The notes below the pieces were generated by a model. The model made no database searches. It was not told where the DNA came from and was given only the letters and a program-made list of their open reading frames with translations. DNA of 64,000 nucleotides from NCBI RefSeq assembly GCF_036378875.1, contig NZ_DASUVO010000101.1, positions 124,001-188,000 of the forward strand. Direction: 5' to 3'. Every line of letters begins with the position of its first letter. Positions within the stretch are counted from its first letter, which is position 1. A program made the position numbers and the translations under genes. Shown piece after piece: positions 49,285 to 57,659 of this stretch. Source of the DNA: Actinophytocola sp036378875 (GTDB lineage Bacteria; Actinomycetota; Actinomycetes; Mycobacteriales; Pseudonocardiaceae).

Positions 49285-51663
49285 GTGCAACGAAGAATTC
49301 TCGTCGGCCTGACCAGTGTCGCCCTGGCGGCGACCGGGCTGACGACATTGAGTACGGCCGCGCAGGCGGCGCCACCTCCGGGCGACACGGCGACGGCCGT
49401 CGCGGCGCCCGTCGACGACCTGCCCAACCCCGCGGAGGAAAAGCGCCGCGTGCTGCGCCAGGAGGCGCTCGCCGACGTGCTGACCGGCGAGAAGACCGCG
49501 GTGAAGCGCGGCGACAGCACCGTGGTGAAGATGGGCACCAAGCCAGGGCCGAAGACGAAGAACAAGAACAAGGGCCAGGTCGACCAGTACGTCGAGCTGT
49601 CCCGTGAGAAGACCGACAACATCTTCGTCGTGCTCGTGGAGTTCGGGAACGAGCGCCACCCGGACTACCCCGACCAGGACACCGACCCGAACACCGTCGG
49701 CCCGGTCAAGTTCGACGGACCGCTGCACAACGAGATCCCGGAGCCGGACCGCACCAAGGACAACTCCACGATCTGGCAGCCGGACTACAGCCGCGAGCAC
49801 TTCCAGGACCTGTATTTCTCGACCGACCCCGGAGTCGACTCGGTCGCGAACTACTACACCAAGCAGTCCTCCGGCCGTTACTCCGTGCAGGGCTTTGTCA
49901 CCGACTGGGTGAAGGTCAAGTTCAACGAGGCCCGCTACGGCCGCTCCAACGGCTTCCCGTGCGGCAGCAACGTCTGCGACAACTCGTACGACCTGGTCAA
50001 GGACGGCGTGAACCAGTGGTACACCGACCAGATCGCGTCCGGCCGCCCGGCGGCGGAGGTCAAGGCGCAGCTGGCCGAGTACGACGTCTGGGACCGCACC
50101 GACTACGACGGTGACGGCAACTTCGACGAGCCCGACGGCTACATCGACCACTTCCAGATCGTCCACTCCGGTGGCGACCAGGCCGACGGCGACCCGATCC
50201 AGGGTGAGGACGCCGTGTGGAGCCACCGCGCCTTCGCCTTCGGCAACACCACCAGCGGCCCCAGCGGCAACCTCCAGGGTGGCGCCCAGATCGCCGACAC
50301 CGGCATCTGGGTCGGCGACTACACGGTGCAGCCGGAGAACGGCGGCATCGGCGTGTTCTGCCACGAGTACGGCCACGACCTGGGCCTGCCCGACCTGTAC
50401 GACTGGTCCGGCGGCGGCCAGAACCACGTCAACTGGTGGTCGCTGATGGCGCAGCAGCGCGTCTCCGGCCCCGGCGAGGTGCTCGGCTCGCGGGTCAACG
50501 ACATGGACCCGTGGTCGAAGCTGCAGCTCGGCTGGCTGGACTACGAGGTCGTGGTGGCCGGCCAGACGAAGACGCTGGACCTCGGCCCGCACGAGTACAA
50601 CTCGGCCAAGGCACAGGCCGCCGTCGTGGTGCTGCCCGACAAGCAGGTGCAGTTCCAGTACGGCGCTCCGTTCGCCGGCGCGAACCAGTGGTGGAGCACC
50701 AAGGGCGACAACCTGGACACCACGATGACCAGGACGGTCGACCTGACCGGCAAGACGAGCGCGTCGCTCGACCTGAAGGCCAGGTACGCCATCGAGGAGG
50801 ACTTCGACTACCTGTACGTGCAGGCCTCCACGGACGGCGGCTCGACCTGGCAGGTGCTCGACGGCACCACCGGCGGCGTCCCGTTCTCCCGTGACTCCGG
50901 CAACCAGCCCGCGCTGACCGGCTCGTCCGACGGCCAGTGGCTGGACATGCACGTGCCGCTCGACTCGCTGGCCGGCCAGTCCGCGCAGCTGCGGTTCCGG
51001 TACAAGACCGACGGCGGTTGGGTCGAGGACGGCTTCTTCGCCGACGAGATCAAGATCTCCGCCGACGGCCAGCCCGTGTTGACCGACGGCGCCGAGTCGG
51101 GCGCCAACGGCTGGACGCTGAAGGGTTTCCGCACCGCACCGACGACGGAGACCCAACTGTTCGACAACTTCTACATCGCGTCGAACCGCACGTACGAGTC
51201 CTACGACAAGTACATGAAGACTGGCCCGTACAACGTGGTAAACGTCGCGGCCAACCCCGACTGGGTGGAGCACTTCCCGTACGAGACCGGCCTCGGTGTC
51301 TGGTACTGGGACACGTCCTACACGGACAACAACACCAGCCAGCACCAGGGCAACGGTCAGATCCTCCCGATCGACGCGCACCCCGCGCCGATCTACAACC
51401 TGGAGGGCGTGCCGTGGCGCGAGCGGATCGCGGGCTATGACGCGCCGTTCTCGCTGGAGAAGGCGGACTCGTTCACGCTGCACGTGAACGGCAAGCCGAG
51501 CTACATCCGCGGGCAGGCGGCGGTGCCGTTGTTCGACGACACCAAGAAGTTCTGGTACGCGGAGCAGCCGAACGCCGGCGTGAAGCTCCCCGCCACCGGG
51601 ACGACGATCCGGGTCGTGTCGCAGAACGGCACGTCGATGAAGATCCGGATCGGCAAGAAGTAG
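49285..51663 (+). CDS. Secreted M6 family metalloprotease (immune inhibitor A-like)
   Basis: This is a 792-residue secreted zinc protease. The signal peptide (MQRRILVGLTSVALAATG, cut after TAAQA) is followed by a propeptide with a Lys-rich stretch. The M6 catalytic domain carries the zinc motif HEYGH at 360-364 (CHEYGHDLGLPDLYDW) and the downstream WSLMAQQ Met-turn. The C-terminal part includes a beta-sandwich/MAM-like region (YLYVQASTDGGSTWQVL). This is the InhA-type extracellular protease layout. GTG 49285 follows GGAGG. Target proteins are unknown; nutrient scavenging is the simplest role. Confidence 0.95.
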   Translation: MQRRILVGLTSVALAATGLTTLSTAAQAAPPPGDTATAVAAPVDDLPNPAEEKRRVLRQEALADVLTGEKTAVKRGDSTVVKMGTKPGPKTKNKNKGQVDQYVELSREKTDNIFVVLVEFGNERHPDYPDQDTDPNTVGPVKFDGPLHNEIPEPDRTKDNSTIWQPDYSREHFQDLYFSTDPGVDSVANYYTKQSSGRYSVQGFVTDWVKVKFNEARYGRSNGFPCGSNVCDNSYDLVKDGVNQWYTDQIASGRPAAEVKAQLAEYDVWDRTDYDGDGNFDEPDGYIDHFQIVHSGGDQADGDPIQGEDAVWSHRAFAFGNTTSGPSGNLQGGAQIADTGIWVGDYTVQPENGGIGVFCHEYGHDLGLPDLYDWSGGGQNHVNWWSLMAQQRVSGPGEVLGSRVNDMDPWSKLQLGWLDYEVVVAGQTKTLDLGPHEYNSAKAQAAVVVLPDKQVQFQYGAPFAGANQWWSTKGDNLDTTMTRTVDLTGKTSASLDLKARYAIEEDFDYLYVQASTDGGSTWQVLDGTTGGVPFSRDSGNQPALTGSSDGQWLDMHVPLDSLAGQSAQLRFRYKTDGGWVEDGFFADEIKISADGQPVLTDGAESGANGWTLKGFRTAPTTETQLFDNFYIASNRTYESYDKYMKTGPYNVVNVAANPDWVEHFPYETGLGVWYWDTSYTDNNTSQHQGNGQILPIDAHPAPIYNLEGVPWRERIAGYDAPFSLEKADSFTLHVNGKPSYIRGQAAVPLFDDTKKFWYAEQPNAGVKLPATGTTIRVVSQNGTSMKIRIGKK

Positions 51664-51675
51664 GCGCTACGACGA

Positions 51676-51712
51676 AACGGGCCCCGCACAATGGAGTGCG
51701 GGGCCCGTTCTC
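51676..51712 (+). terminator. Strong hairpin terminator after the M6 protease gene
   Basis: ACGGGCCCCGCAC and GTGCGGGGCCCGT pair perfectly about a 6-nt loop, followed by TCTCGTT. It lies just before the convergent gene end at 51715 and may serve both strands. Confidence 0.88.
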
Positions 51713-51714
51713 GT

Positions 51715-52431
51715 TCAGTAGCCGCCACCACCCGCGTCGCCGCCGCCGTCGCCGCCACCGTCGAAGCCGCCGCCGGCCGCGCTGAAACCGCCGTCCGACC
51801 AGGAAGCGACGGCGAACAGGCTCACGATCACGCTCGCGTGGGACAGTCGCACTCCCGAAGCGCCTTCCCGAGGGCGCGGCGCCAGTGTGCGGGCACCCGC
51901 GACCGTGACACCACGCAGGTTCAGCAGCCAGCCAGCCACCACCAGCGCCACCACGCCGACCGTGACGCCCAGCGCCACGTGACCGGCGCCCCGTGCCAGC
52001 GCGGTCGCCGCCACCACGGGCGCGGCCAGCGCGGCGAACGACCCGAGTGTTCGGCGGCCCGGCCCCACCCGCAGCCCGGCCCCGGTCACCTTCGCGCCGA
52101 CGGGCGCCAGCGCCGCTTCGACGTCCGGCAGATCCATGAAACCGACCAGCCCGTTGGCGTTACCAATTCCTTTGTAGACGGCTCGGCTGAGCGGATCTCC
52201 CGCGCCACGCGCCAATGCGGTGTTGGTCCGCACCAAGCCGTGGGCGCGTGACCGCTGTGCCACGCCGAGACCGACGAGCGTGCTCATCGCACCGACCAGC
52301 GCCCCACCCGCACCGCGGGCCGCGTAGCCGCGCTCGACGAGCGTGAAGTCCGCCGGGTCACGGCGTGACCACGGCAAGGTCAGGATGGCCACCGCCGCCA
52401 CCAGCAGCGCGGCCGCGATCATGTACACCAT
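51715..52431 (-). CDS. TIGR04222 domain membrane protein, downstream paralog
   Basis: This 238-residue protein has an N-terminal helix (about 1-20: MVYMIAAALLVAAVAILTLP), a middle domain with SRRDPADFTLVERGYAARG, two further helices (about 135-175) and a glycine-rich C-terminal tail (GGGFDGGGDGGGDAGGGGY). This is the TIGR04222 pattern found in many actinomycetes, often in pairs. GAGGGGGG precedes ATG 52431. It is a diverged tandem copy of the gene immediately upstream. Function is unknown. Confidence 0.85.
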   Translation of the reverse strand: MVYMIAAALLVAAVAILTLPWSRRDPADFTLVERGYAARGAGGALVGAMSTLVGLGVAQRSRAHGLVRTNTALARGAGDPLSRAVYKGIGNANGLVGFMDLPDVEAALAPVGAKVTGAGLRVGPGRRTLGSFAALAAPVVAATALARGAGHVALGVTVGVVALVVAGWLLNLRGVTVAGARTLAPRPREGASGVRLSHASVIVSLFAVASWSDGGFSAAGGGFDGGGDGGGDAGGGGY

Positions 52432-52446
52432 GAGTTCCCCCCTCGT

Positions 52447-53160
52447 TCAGTAGCCGCTCGAGTCGCCGCCACCACCGAAGTCGCCGTTGGCACCGAAACT
52501 GCTGGTAGGGGCGTTGTGCTCCGGCAGCGAACCGGCGCCGGACGAGAGGTTCGCGAACCCCCAGCCCATGCCCCGCCGGCCGGAACCACGCAGTGCCGAG
52601 GTGTCGCCTTGCTCCGCCGCGCCCAAAGTGCGGGTGCCGGCGATCGTGGTGCCCCGCAGCACCACCAGCCAGGCCGCCACCAGAACCATGACCACACCGA
52701 CGACAATGCCCGTGACATCCCGGAAACCGTGCGCCACCAAGACATTCACCGGCGCGGCCAGCGCGGCGGCCGACCCGAGCGCTCGACGGACTTTCCCCAC
52801 CCGCAGACCCGCGGCACGCGCCCGTTCGGCGACGGCCGGCAACGCCTTTCTGACGCCGGGATACTCCTGTAGGGCGGACGGCCCCCGGCGCACACCGGTC
52901 GCGCTGTAGACAGCTCGTGTGAATGGATCGGTCCCACTTGGCAACGATGTGTCGGTCCGCGCCATGCCACGCACGCGGGAGGGCTGCAACGTGCCCGCGT
53001 CGACGAGTTGGCGCAGTGCCCCGATCACCGCGCCACGCGGGCCGCGCCACGCGTAGCCGAGCTCGGCGGTGGTGAAGTCGGCCGGGTCACGGCGCGACCA
53101 CGGCAATGTCAGGATGGCCACCGCCCCCACCAGCAGCGCGGCCGCGATCACGTACGTCAT
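52447..53160 (-). CDS. TIGR04222 domain membrane protein, upstream paralog
   Basis: This 237-residue protein is closely related to the next gene. The first 35 residues are nearly the same (MTYVIAAALLVGAVAILTLP, then WSRRDPADFT), with the same helix layout, ending in a shorter Gly-rich tail (GDFGGGGDSSGY). ATG 53160 is chosen by alignment with that paralog; an earlier in-frame start would add ten residues. The two genes are 15 nt apart and form one operon produced by tandem duplication. Function is unknown. Confidence 0.83.
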   Translation of the reverse strand: MTYVIAAALLVGAVAILTLPWSRRDPADFTTAELGYAWRGPRGAVIGALRQLVDAGTLQPSRVRGMARTDTSLPSGTDPFTRAVYSATGVRRGPSALQEYPGVRKALPAVAERARAAGLRVGKVRRALGSAAALAAPVNVLVAHGFRDVTGIVVGVVMVLVAAWLVVLRGTTIAGTRTLGAAEQGDTSALRGSGRRGMGWGFANLSSGAGSLPEHNAPTSSFGANGDFGGGGDSSGY

Positions 53161-53263
53161 GAAGTCAGTGTGCGGCCTGGGACCGTCCACACGGAGAACT
53201 CAATACGACTGATGCCCAAGCGTGAGAGACACCTGCCGAACGTCCAGGATGTCCCCTCAGCCC

Positions 53264-53283
53264 CCGCCGGATGAGACCGGCGA
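53264..53283 (-). terminator. Small hairpin after the DUF397 gene
   Basis: CGCCGG, loop TCTCAT, and CCGGCG pair on the minus strand about 60 nt after the DUF397 stop. It is a modest stem without a T tract. Confidence 0.4.
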
Positions 53284-53341
53284 GATCAGCCCGCGGGCGG
53301 TGTGGTGGATGGCCAGCGACCCCCCAGACGCTCGAGGCTGA

Positions 53342-53509
53342 TTATGCCTGGAGGAACGCCTTCCAGGAGGCGGCGGGGAAGGCGAGCGTGGGGCCGGTGG
53401 GATTCTTGGAGTCCCGAACGGCCGTGACGGTTCGATCGACGACCACCTCGAGACAGTTGGCATCGCTCGTGCTTCGGCTGCTCTTGCGCCACTTGGTCTG
53501 GGTCTCCAT
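53342..53509 (-). CDS. DUF397 domain small regulatory partner
   Basis: This 55-residue protein matches DUF397 throughout: WRKSSRSTSDANCLEVVV, then VAVRDSK-type segment VTAVRDSKNPTGPTLAF, and PAASWKAFL. DUF397 proteins accompany XRE/DUF5753 regulators in actinomycetes (the WhiJ/AbaA-type pairs of Streptomyces) and modulate them. ATG 53509 lies 10 nt after the stop of the regulator gene with GGAG between. Role in development or antibiotic control is known for some pairs, but not shown here. Confidence 0.92.
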   Translation of the reverse strand: METQTKWRKSSRSTSDANCLEVVVDRTVTAVRDSKNPTGPTLAFPAASWKAFLQA

Positions 53510-53519
53510 CTGCGGCTCC

Positions 53520-54368
53520 TCAGGTCAACTCGCCGGCGAGGTCGGCAATGAACCGCACCGAGTCCTCCGGCGACAGGGCCATGGAACGAAGCTCTCGCCA
53601 GGCGATTCTAGCCCGCCGAAGTTCGGTGGGTTCCTCAAGAAAACCACTCGCACTTCGGACCTCCACGAACACGAGAGTCGGTTGGGTATCGAACTCCATG
53701 ATCATCATTGGGCCTTCCAGGCCTGGGTTCTCGCCAACCCCGAAAGGCACCACCAAGATCTCCACCCGAGGTCGGTTGGCCATGTTGAGCAAATGCTGAA
53801 GCTGGCCACGCATGCAGTCGGAACCGCCTACCGCCCGACGGAGCACCATCTCGTCCACCATCACGGAAAGCATCGGCCCGTCGGGGCGGCTCAGCATTGC
53901 CCGCCTTCCCATCCTTGTGCGCACGAAATGATCAACCACCCCCTCGCCCAAGTCGCGGTTGCCTGTGCTGATAATCGCCCTGGCGTACTCGTCGGTCTGG
54001 AGCAGGCCCGGCACCACCAGTGGCTCGTAGTTGTAGATGGCCGTGGCGTCGCTCTCCATCCGGAGCAGGATCTTCCAGTGCTTCGGCAGGCCGCTCCCGA
54101 TCTGGATCCAGTTGGGCTTCTCGCCATCGCGGACCAGGGTCAGCAACTCGTCTCTCAGCTTGGAAGGGGTCTCGAGGTAGCCGAGCATGGCGGCCACATC
54201 GTCGGGATACAGGCCCCGCACGCCTGTCTCCATTCGACTGACCTTGCTGACCGACCAGTCCAACGCGTCAGCGACCTGCTGGCACGTCAAACCCTTGGCC
54301 TGGCGCAACGCCCGCAGCTCGGCCGATACCCTGCGCTGGCGTACGGAGGCACGATTGTCATTGCCCAT
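53520..54368 (-). CDS. XRE-type helix-turn-helix regulator with DUF5753 domain
   Basis: This is a 282-residue regulator. The N-terminal XRE helix-turn-helix (ELRALRQAKGLTCQQVADAL, then DWSVSKVSRMETG) is followed by the large DUF5753 domain (PLVVPGLLQTDEYARAII and RPRVEILVVPFGVG). It is paired with the downstream DUF397 protein. Such pairs are abundant, paralogous regulators in Streptomyces and Pseudonocardiaceae. ATG 54368 is chosen; CATTGT 6 nt upstream could be a weak -10 box. A small open frame is transcribed divergently. Confidence 0.92.
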   Translation of the reverse strand: MGNDNRASVRQRRVSAELRALRQAKGLTCQQVADALDWSVSKVSRMETGVRGLYPDDVAAMLGYLETPSKLRDELLTLVRDGEKPNWIQIGSGLPKHWKILLRMESDATAIYNYEPLVVPGLLQTDEYARAIISTGNRDLGEGVVDHFVRTRMGRRAMLSRPDGPMLSVMVDEMVLRRAVGGSDCMRGQLQHLLNMANRPRVEILVVPFGVGENPGLEGPMMIMEFDTQPTLVFVEVRSASGFLEEPTELRRARIAWRELRSMALSPEDSVRFIADLAGELT

Positions 54369-54450
54369 GAGTCCACAATGGCCCGTTGCCACATCGGCAA
54401 GAAAGCGAGTTCACCCGATCGGAACTTGATTGCCGAACTGGAACAAATCC

Positions 54451-54687
54451 ATGCTGCACTGCATGCAAAATACCTGGCAGTTCAGCGGCGCCTACGCCAA
54501 CTGGACGATGACCATCTCGATCTCGGCGCCGGACCATCTCGACCGGCCCGACATGGTGGAGTTTCCGGTGCGGCAGTTCGACAATCTCGGCCGACAGTTC
54601 CACGATGCCGTCAACCTGTACGAAAGCCTCCGCTACCAGGACGACTGGGCCTCCCGCGCCGGGATATACGGCTCCCGCGTGTACTAG
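54451..54687 (+). CDS. Small hypothetical protein divergent from the XRE regulator
   Basis: This open frame of 78 residues from ATG 54451 has GGAAC upstream; ATG 54463 and ATG 54508 are also possible starts. The sequence includes MTISISAPDHLDRPDMVEFP and ends WASRAGIYGSRVY. It is not a shadow of another gene, as nothing else is annotated here. Small divergent genes often accompany XRE/DUF397 pairs, so it could belong to that regulatory locus. I do not recognise a family. Its stop overlaps the convergent gene by 4 nt (CTAG). Confidence 0.55.
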   Translation: MLHCMQNTWQFSGAYANWTMTISISAPDHLDRPDMVEFPVRQFDNLGRQFHDAVNLYESLRYQDDWASRAGIYGSRVY

Positions 54688-55844
54688 GAGCAGAGGGCGA
54701 CGTCCATGGCGCCACGCATGTGTTCGACGGCCGCCCCGCTGGTCAGCGCGGTGATGTAAACCGTTGCCGCACGGCCGGAATCATCCTGGCCGCTCACGGT
54801 CGCGACGCCGCCGCCTGCCAGGTCGCCCCCGTGGGCCCAAATGTGGCCGCCGCACCCCAAAGGCAGCCGGATCAGGCCGAGGCCGTATTTCACACCACGT
54901 CCCAGAGCCGGCGCCCGCACGGCGGTCCGCATCTCGGCCAGTACCCAGCGTGGCAACAGGCGGCCACCGAACAACTTCTGCCAGAACCGGTTGAGATCCG
55001 ACGGCGTGGACACCATCGCACCGCCCGCGCCGGCCCAGGACGGCTCGAACTCGGTGACGTCGACCAGCGGTCCGGCCGGATTGGCGTTGTCCACGGTGTA
55101 GTTGCGGGCGTGTGGGCCGCGGATGCGCCGCTCCCCGGCCCGCGGCCAGTACGTGTCACGCAGGTGCGCAGGGCGGATCACCAGCTCGGTCACGGCCGTG
55201 CCGATGTCCTGGTGCGTCACCCTTTCCACGATCATCCCGGCGAGAACGTAGCCGGTGTTGGAGTACTTCCAGCCCTCGCCGGGGTCGAAGTCCGGCTTGT
55301 GGGACAGGGCGATCCGGACCAGCTCCGCCGCCTCGACCGGCCGGTTCCGCTCGGCGGGGTTCACAAACCTGACGTAGTCCGGCAGCCCGCTGGCGTGTTG
55401 CAGCAGTTGGCGCACGGTGATGGCGCGGCCGTCGATCGCGCTTCCCTCTCCGGTGCCCCGCACCACCCCGGGCAGGTAGGTCTCGACCGGCGCGTCGAGC
55501 CGAACCCGGTGCCGGGCAACCAACCGCAGCACCGCGGCCGCCGTGAACGGCTTGGTAACGCTTGCGATCCGGAATCGGCCGTCGCCGTCGACCATCGGCC
55601 GAGCCGTGCCCAGCTCGGCCGTACCGGACGTGAGCGTGACCGACCTGCCACGCCGATCGCGGACCTCGGCCAGCGCACCGGGAATCCGGTCGGCGCTGGT
55701 CATCAGGTCGAGTTGGGCTCTGACGGCCGCGGCATCGGTGATCGGACCATGTTCGGCGGCGGCCGGTGCGGACAACGACACGACCGACGCGCCCGCCGCG
55801 ATGGCCACCACGGCGCGACGGACGGTCAATAACATGAATGCCAT
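54684..55844 (-). CDS. Secreted serine hydrolase (class C beta-lactamase / D-alanyl-D-alanine carboxypeptidase-like)
   Basis: This 386-residue secreted enzyme has a signal peptide (MLLTVRRAVVAIAAGASVV, cut near APAAA). The nucleophile is Ser95 in SVTK98, followed by a YSN motif (GWKYSNTGYVL) and a C-terminal HGG (IWAHGGDLAGG) in place of KTG. This is the class C/PBP beta-lactamase fold of R61-type DD-peptidases and esterases. It probably trims cell-wall peptides or hydrolyses esters outside the cell. ATG 55844 or 55835 can serve as start; neither has a clear ribosome site. Confidence 0.88.
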   Translation of the reverse strand: MAFMLLTVRRAVVAIAAGASVVSLSAPAAAEHGPITDAAAVRAQLDLMTSADRIPGALAEVRDRRGRSVTLTSGTAELGTARPMVDGDGRFRIASVTKPFTAAAVLRLVARHRVRLDAPVETYLPGVVRGTGEGSAIDGRAITVRQLLQHASGLPDYVRFVNPAERNRPVEAAELVRIALSHKPDFDPGEGWKYSNTGYVLAGMIVERVTHQDIGTAVTELVIRPAHLRDTYWPRAGERRIRGPHARNYTVDNANPAGPLVDVTEFEPSWAGAGGAMVSTPSDLNRFWQKLFGGRLLPRWVLAEMRTAVRAPALGRGVKYGLGLIRLPLGCGGHIWAHGGDLAGGGVATVSGQDDSGRAATVYITALTSGAAVEHMRGAMDVALCS

Positions 55845-55969
55845 CGACCAATGCTGTTGCCCGGCCCGGTGCTGCGGCAATGGAGGCAGCCTCAGCACCA
55901 ATCGTAGGGCTGGCCCCATCGACAGGGCGGCCATGCGGGAAAGGTGTCCTTCATCGCACGGCACCGGAA

Positions 55970-57655
55970 CTAACGGAGTGCGGCGTCCGAGACCGCGGCG
56001 CGCAGTCGGGCGTGTAGGTCTCGCAACAGTCTGCGGTCCGACCTGATCTCCACGACACGCAGACCGCGCGCCGGTTTCAGTGCGTTGCGGAGGTCGTCGC
56101 TGGTCGTGGCGTGCACGTGGTCGACGCGGTAGCCGCGGCACAGGGACTCGATGTCCGCGCCGTGCGGGGTGCCGAAAACGCGCTCGAAGGTGTGCTTGTA
56201 CTCGGCCGCGCCCTGTTCGAGCAGCGTGAAGATGCCACCGCCGTCGTCGTTGTGGACCACGATCGTCATGTCCGGGCGGCGTTCCGGCGGGCCGACGAGC
56301 AGGCCGTTCAGGTCGTGCAGCAGGGTCAGGTCACCTAGGAGGGCATACGTGGGGCGGTCTCCCGCCAGTGCGACGCCGGCCGCGGTCGAGACGTTGCCGT
56401 CGATGCCGGCCACACCTCGGTTGGCGTACACAGTCACGTCGGAACGGGGCTCCGCCACCAGGTCGATGTCGCGGATCGGGTTGGAGGAACCCAGGAACAG
56501 GGCGGCGCCCGACGGCAGCGCGTCCATCAACTCGATGGCCAGTCGCAGGCCCGTCGGCCACTCCTGCTCGCCGAGCAGCTTCTCCGCAGCGGTGACCGCG
56601 CTGGCGTCCGCCTGCCGCCATGCCGGCAGCCACTCCGGATCGTGGCCGGTCACCTGCGACATGTCGTCGAGGTCCAGCCAACCGCGGACATGGGTCGCCA
56701 CGTACTGCGGATCCGTCCATTGTGGATGGTCGCCGATGCCGTAGACCGGGGCGCGGTCCATGAGTCCGCGGACGCCACGGGACAGCGTCGGCCTGCCCAC
56801 GACCACGACCGCCTCCGGACGCAGCGCTTCCGGCAACTCGCCCGCCGACAACAGAAGCGCGCCGCAGCGCAGGACACTGGCGCCGCCGGCGAGCGCGGCG
56901 GCCTGGCTCGACGGTTCGGCGATGGCCGGCCATCCGGCGGTGGCGGCCACTTCGGCGGCGGCGCGTGCCCGGTCCTCCCGGCCGCTGCCGAAGACCACCA
57001 AAGTCCTTGCCGGCAAACCGAAATCGACGCGGCTGCCGGCCATCGTCACCGGTGCGGCTGACGTCGTCCACCGCGCGCCGCCTGCCCGGCCCTCAAGCGG
57101 TTCGGGCCAGCGGGGCTCGAACGTCGGCACGAGCGGTTCGCGGAACGGCACGTTGACCTGGACCGGACGGCCGGCCTCCGCCTGCGCCACCGCCCGGCAC
57201 ACCAGGCCGCGCCACACCTGGTTCTGGCCAGTGCGTTTCTCGGCGACCGGGAACTCAACGGACACCGCAGCAGGACCGAACAGGCCACGCTGGTCGATGG
57301 TCTGGTTGGCGCCCGTGCCGTGCAGCTCGGGCGGCCGGTCGGCGGTGATCATCAGCAGGCCGATGCCCGCGTGGTGCGCCTCGAGCACGGCGGGATGCAG
57401 GTTGGCGGCCGCGGTGCCGGACGTGCACGCGACCGCGGCCGGCCGGCCACCCGCCTTCGACAGCCCCAGCGCGAGGAAGCCTGCGGACCGTTCGTCGACG
57501 CGGACGTGCATGGTGAGGCGGCCGGCCTCGGCGGCGTCGTGGAGCGCGATGGCGAGCGGGGCGTTGCGGGAGCCCGGGCAGACCACCACGTGGCGCACGT
57601 CGTTGCGGATCAGCTCGTCGACGATGACCGAGGCCTGCGCGGTGGAAGGATTCAC
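55970..57655 (-). CDS. menD: 2-succinyl-5-enolpyruvyl-6-hydroxy-3-cyclohexene-1-carboxylate synthase
   Basis: This is a 561-residue thiamine-diphosphate enzyme that condenses isochorismate with 2-oxoglutarate-derived semialdehyde in menaquinone synthesis. The N-terminal PYR domain holds VCPGSRNAPLAIAL and the catalytic Glu in VRVDERSAGFLALG. The C-terminal PP domain holds the ThDP motif, GDLTLLHDLNGL through VHNDDGGGIF. The start GTG lies 4 nt after the stop of the upstream unknown gene, so they form an operon. M. tuberculosis Rv0555 is the counterpart. It needs ThDP, which the thiBPQ importer in this window could supply. Confidence 0.97.
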   Translation of the reverse strand: MNPSTAQASVIVDELIRNDVRHVVVCPGSRNAPLAIALHDAAEAGRLTMHVRVDERSAGFLALGLSKAGGRPAAVACTSGTAAANLHPAVLEAHHAGIGLLMITADRPPELHGTGANQTIDQRGLFGPAAVSVEFPVAEKRTGQNQVWRGLVCRAVAQAEAGRPVQVNVPFREPLVPTFEPRWPEPLEGRAGGARWTTSAAPVTMAGSRVDFGLPARTLVVFGSGREDRARAAAEVAATAGWPAIAEPSSQAAALAGGASVLRCGALLLSAGELPEALRPEAVVVVGRPTLSRGVRGLMDRAPVYGIGDHPQWTDPQYVATHVRGWLDLDDMSQVTGHDPEWLPAWRQADASAVTAAEKLLGEQEWPTGLRLAIELMDALPSGAALFLGSSNPIRDIDLVAEPRSDVTVYANRGVAGIDGNVSTAAGVALAGDRPTYALLGDLTLLHDLNGLLVGPPERRPDMTIVVHNDDGGGIFTLLEQGAAEYKHTFERVFGTPHGADIESLCRGYRVDHVHATTSDDLRNALKPARGLRVVEIRSDRRLLRDLHARLRAAVSDAALR

Positions 57656-57659
57656 CCGG

